From assembly GCF_021601385.1 (NCBI RefSeq), contig NZ_BQHO01000023.1:39258-103257 (forward strand): DNA of 64,000 nucleotides. Reading direction: 5' to 3'. This DNA comes from Pseudomonas parasichuanensis (GTDB lineage: Bacteria; Pseudomonadota; Gammaproteobacteria; Pseudomonadales; Pseudomonadaceae). The notes beneath the pieces are model-generated. The model saw only the letters and a list, made by a program, of their open reading frames with translations. It ran no database searches and had not been told where the DNA came from. How positions within the stretch are numbered: the stretch's first letter is position 1; every line of letters begins with the position of its first letter. A program made the translations under genes and the position numbers. Shown here piece after piece: positions 61,793-64,000 of the stretch.

Positions 61793-62617
61793 TCAGCTGT
61801 TCCACTGCGGTGCGAAATCCGGGCTGACCAGGCGCCGGTCCTTCGCCAGTGCGCCGATCCGGGCGCGGTCCTCATCATCCAGTCGCAGGTTCAGTGCCGC
61901 CAGGTTGGCCAGTTGGTTCTCACGGCTGCTGGCCTTGGGGATCACTGCCACGCCGGACTGCTCCAGCAACCATGCCAGGGCCACCTGGCTGGGCAGTACG
62001 CCGTGCTTGTCGGCGATAGCGCGGATGGCCGGTTGTTCGGCAGCCTCGCCGCGTGCCAGTGGGGTGTAGGCAGTGAAGGCCAGGCCATGCTGCCGGGCGA
62101 AGTCGAGCAGCGGTGTTTGGTCGAGCAGCACGTGGTACTCGACCTGGATTGCCGACAGCGGGGCGCCCAGCTTTTCGATCACCTGGCGTAGCAACCCGAG
62201 CGGGAAGTTGGCCACGCCGATGCAACGCGCCTTGCCTTCATCGCGCAGGGCCACCAGGGTTTCGATGCTGCGCGCCAGGTCCCAATCCTTGCCCGGCCAG
62301 TGAATATGGAACAGGTCGACCTGTTCGGTGCCCAGGGCGCGCAGGCTGTCTTCCAGGGACTGGCGCATGGCCTGGGGGGCGAGGCGATCCCACCAGACCT
62401 TGGTGGTCAGGTGAATGGCCTCGCGCGGCACGCGGCTGTCACGCAGGGCCTGGCCGACCGCGGTTTCGTTGTCGTAGGCCGCGGCGGTGTCGATGTGCCG
62501 GTAGCCCAGCTCCAGCGCCTGGTGCACGGCGCGGGTGCAGTCGGCGCCGGTCATTGGCCAGGTGCCCAGGCCGATGGCGGGCAGGTCGAGGCCGTGGCGG
62601 GTGGTGAGCCTGTGCAT
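61793..62617 (-). CDS. dkgB: Aldo/keto reductase, 2,5-diketo-D-gluconate reductase-like (DkgB)
   Basis: 274 residues from the ATG MHRLTTRHGLDLPAIGLGTW, which has AAGGAG upstream. DTAAAYDNETAVGQAL holds the catalytic Asp/Tyr, LTTKVWWD the Lys, and DLFHIHWPGKDW the His. AVIPKASSRENQLANL binds NADPH. Relatives reduce methylglyoxal and 2,5-diketogluconate. Apparently monocistronic. Confidence 0.9.
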   Translation of the reverse strand: MHRLTTRHGLDLPAIGLGTWPMTGADCTRAVHQALELGYRHIDTAAAYDNETAVGQALRDSRVPREAIHLTTKVWWDRLAPQAMRQSLEDSLRALGTEQVDLFHIHWPGKDWDLARSIETLVALRDEGKARCIGVANFPLGLLRQVIEKLGAPLSAIQVEYHVLLDQTPLLDFARQHGLAFTAYTPLARGEAAEQPAIRAIADKHGVLPSQVALAWLLEQSGVAVIPKASSRENQLANLAALNLRLDDEDRARIGALAKDRRLVSPDFAPQWNS

Positions 62618-62830
62618 GGAGGTACTCCTTGTACGGATTGATAGGTGAAAGGCCATGATCGGCCATCAACTCAAGGCTGGCAGTGGGGGCCGAGGAAAAG
62701 TGGTCGATCAGCGAACGAAATGTACCGGGCAGTTCAGAAGCCCTGGCCTGGGCAATGTTCATCGCCCTGGATCTCTTCTAGAATCCGCGGATGCCCGGGC
62801 GCAAGGCCGGGGCCACCGCCCGAGAGCCCC

Positions 62831-63709
62831 ATGAGTTCCAGTACGCCGCTGTCCGGAGTCAACCAGCCGCTGCGCGGTATCACCCTGGTGGTGGTGGCCA
62901 CCTTCCTGTTCGCCGGCCACGACGCGCTGTCGAAATTCCTCGGCGGTATCTACCCGATCATCATGGTGGTGTGGGCCCGTTACCTGGTGCATACCCTGCT
63001 GATGGCCGGGATCTTCCTGCCCAAGGCCGGTATGGCGGTGCTGCGTACCCGGCGCCCGTTGTTGCAGACGTTACGTGCCTTGAGCTTGCTCAGCACCAGC
63101 CTGTTGTTCACTGCCGGCTTGCAGTATTTGCCGTTGGCCGAGGCAACGTCGGTCAACTTCCTGGCCCCGGTGCTGGTCACCGCCTTGTCGGTGCCGCTCC
63201 TCAAAGAGCGGGTAACGGTGGGCCAATGGGCGGCGGTGGTGATGGGGTTTGTCGGGGTGCTGGTGGTGGTGCACCCGGGCGGGGCGATGTTTACCCCGGC
63301 GATCCTGTTTCCGCTGGGGTCGGCGCTGGGATTCTGTTCTTACCAGTTGCTGACGCGGGTGCTGGCGGCTCATGACAGTCCGACTACCAGCAACTTCTAT
63401 GCGGGGTTGTGCAATACCTTGGTGCTGAGTGCGATGGTGCCGTTTTTCTGGCAGGTGCCGCAGTGGCCGCATGCGTTGTTGATGCTGGCGCTGGGGGGGT
63501 GTGGGATGACGGCGCATTTGCTGCTGACGCAGGCGTTTCGGTATGCGGCGCCGGCGTTGTTGGCGCCGTTCAGTTATTGTCAGATTGTGTTTGCGGGGTT
63601 GTTGGGGTTGGTGGTGTTTGGGCAGGTGCCGGATGGGATGAGTTTGGTGGGGATTTCGGTGATTTGTTTGAGTGGGTTGGGGGCGGCTTGGATGCAGCGG
63701 CGTAAGTAG
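62831..63709 (+). CDS. EamA/DMT-family transporter
   Basis: 292 residues with ten transmembrane helices and two EamA domains (about 15-145 and 155-285). RGITLVVVATFLFAGHDALS opens the first; FLAPVLVTALSVPLLKERVT closes it. The second ends in LGLVVFGQVPDGMSLVGISV. The substrate is unknown. From about 63400 the coding strand becomes rich in G and T and poor in C while the protein stays intact; this change in base use continues into the repeats beyond the stop. Confidence 0.9.
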   Translation: MSSSTPLSGVNQPLRGITLVVVATFLFAGHDALSKFLGGIYPIIMVVWARYLVHTLLMAGIFLPKAGMAVLRTRRPLLQTLRALSLLSTSLLFTAGLQYLPLAEATSVNFLAPVLVTALSVPLLKERVTVGQWAAVVMGFVGVLVVVHPGGAMFTPAILFPLGSALGFCSYQLLTRVLAAHDSPTTSNFYAGLCNTLVLSAMVPFFWQVPQWPHALLMLALGGCGMTAHLLLTQAFRYAAPALLAPFSYCQIVFAGLLGLVVFGQVPDGMSLVGISVICLSGLGAAWMQRRK

Positions 63710-63750
63710 GGGATGGGGTATTCAGGTTGTTGTGGCTGTTGCTTCATGTT

Positions 63751-63809
63751 TTCAAGTTTCAAGTTTCAGGTTTCAAGTTTCAGGTTTTAAGTTTTAAGTT
63801 TTAAGTTTC
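63751..63809. repeat. Eight heptamer repeats TTYARGT
   Basis: Eight consecutive 7-bp units (TTCAAGT, TTCAAGT, TTCAGGT, TTCAAGT, TTCAGGT, then TTTAAGT three times) fill 63751-63806 and end in TTC. Unit changes are only transitions. It lies 42 bp beyond the DMT transporter stop. Confidence 0.9.
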
Positions 63810-63879
63810 TTGGAGTGTTGTTTTTTTGTTGGTTTTGATAGTTGTATGCGCATTCATTTGTGATGTCGACGCTTAGTCA

Positions 63880-64000
63880 CCTTTCCGCCCTTACGGCGGC
63901 TTACTTTGGTCTTGGCCAAAGTAAGCAAAGCCGCTCGCTCCCATCATACGGCCCCTGCGCTGCGCTCCGGGGTCCCTTCGCTCCGGCGTCCTCCGGGCCC
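63880..64000. other. Palindrome-rich Pseudomonas intergenic element
   Basis: Contains the perfect stem TTACTTTGG/CCAAAGTAA (63901-63909 with 63916-63924) and a CCGCC/GGCGG hairpin just before it (63885-63899), then a GC-rich stretch to the window edge. As far as I recall, similar sequence recurs between genes in Pseudomonas genomes. No gene is supported here. Confidence 0.5.

Overview
The window is chromosomal DNA of a gamma-proteobacterium that looks like a fluorescent Pseudomonas, probably of the P. putida group. The evidence is the high GC content with strong codon bias, a close homologue of the MexS/MexT regulatory pair, pobA/pobR, a galactarate catabolism block, a Ku/LigD end-joining locus, and several dispersed inverted repeats of the type GTGGGAGC...GCTTGCC...GCGA that are typical of this genus. 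No rRNA, tRNA, CRISPR array, phage or complete insertion sequence was seen.

Layout. 1-2.1 kb: two divergent tandem universal stress proteins around a perfect Anr/Fnr box. 2.2-8.5 kb: a tight seven-gene operon (thermostable-hemolysin family protein, acyl/aryl-CoA ligase-like enzyme, heme-oxygenase-like di-iron oxidase, short-chain dehydrogenase, exported TPR protein, response regulator, sensor kinase) behind a promoter with an OmpR-family direct repeat. It looks like a self-regulated, undescribed lipid or small-molecule pathway. 8.6-10.8 kb: mexT/mexS without the usual mexEF-oprN pump. 11-19.8 kb: an orphan protein, a FetAB-type ABC exporter, a DUF347 membrane protein with a small exported protein and a second two-component system, then a lipid A phosphoethanolamine transferase. 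20-26.7 kb: iron acquisition (a catecholate-type TonB receptor; a FecI/FecR/FecA-like signalling set). 26.8-32.6 kb: a six-gene lipopolysaccharide sugar-modification operon, predicted to make UDP-galacturonate and move the sugar onto lipid A or core through a polyprenyl carrier.

33-39.4 kb: ku and ligD, separated by a four-gene cluster (glycosyltransferase, NodS-like methyltransferase, PIG-L deacetylase, acyl-CoA dehydrogenase-like protein) of unknown product. 39.6-43.6 kb: a FAN1-type nuclease and a DinG/XPD-type helicase in one operon behind a good LexA box. 43.6-45.3 kb: phosphoglucomutase. 45.4-51.3 kb: galactarate to 2-oxoglutarate catabolism (dehydratase, transporter, KdgD, semialdehyde dehydrogenase) with a perfect GntR-type palindrome upstream. 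51.7-55 kb: a class I amidotransferase-like hydrolase and the divergent pobR/pobA pair. 55.4-60 kb: a type VI secretion remnant (tssB, tssC, a tssK truncated into tssE, and an ImpA-N/OmpA protein), bordered by an ankyrin-repeat gene on the right and a remnant of the same gene type on the left. 60-63.7 kb: ankyrin protein, LysR regulator, aldo/keto reductase and a DMT-family transporter, followed by a heptamer repeat.

The strongest candidates for undescribed biology are the di-iron oxidase operon (2252-8528), the ku-ligD intervening cluster (33866-36919), the LPS galacturonate operon (26768-32634) and the T6SS deletion scar flanked by ankyrin sequences.
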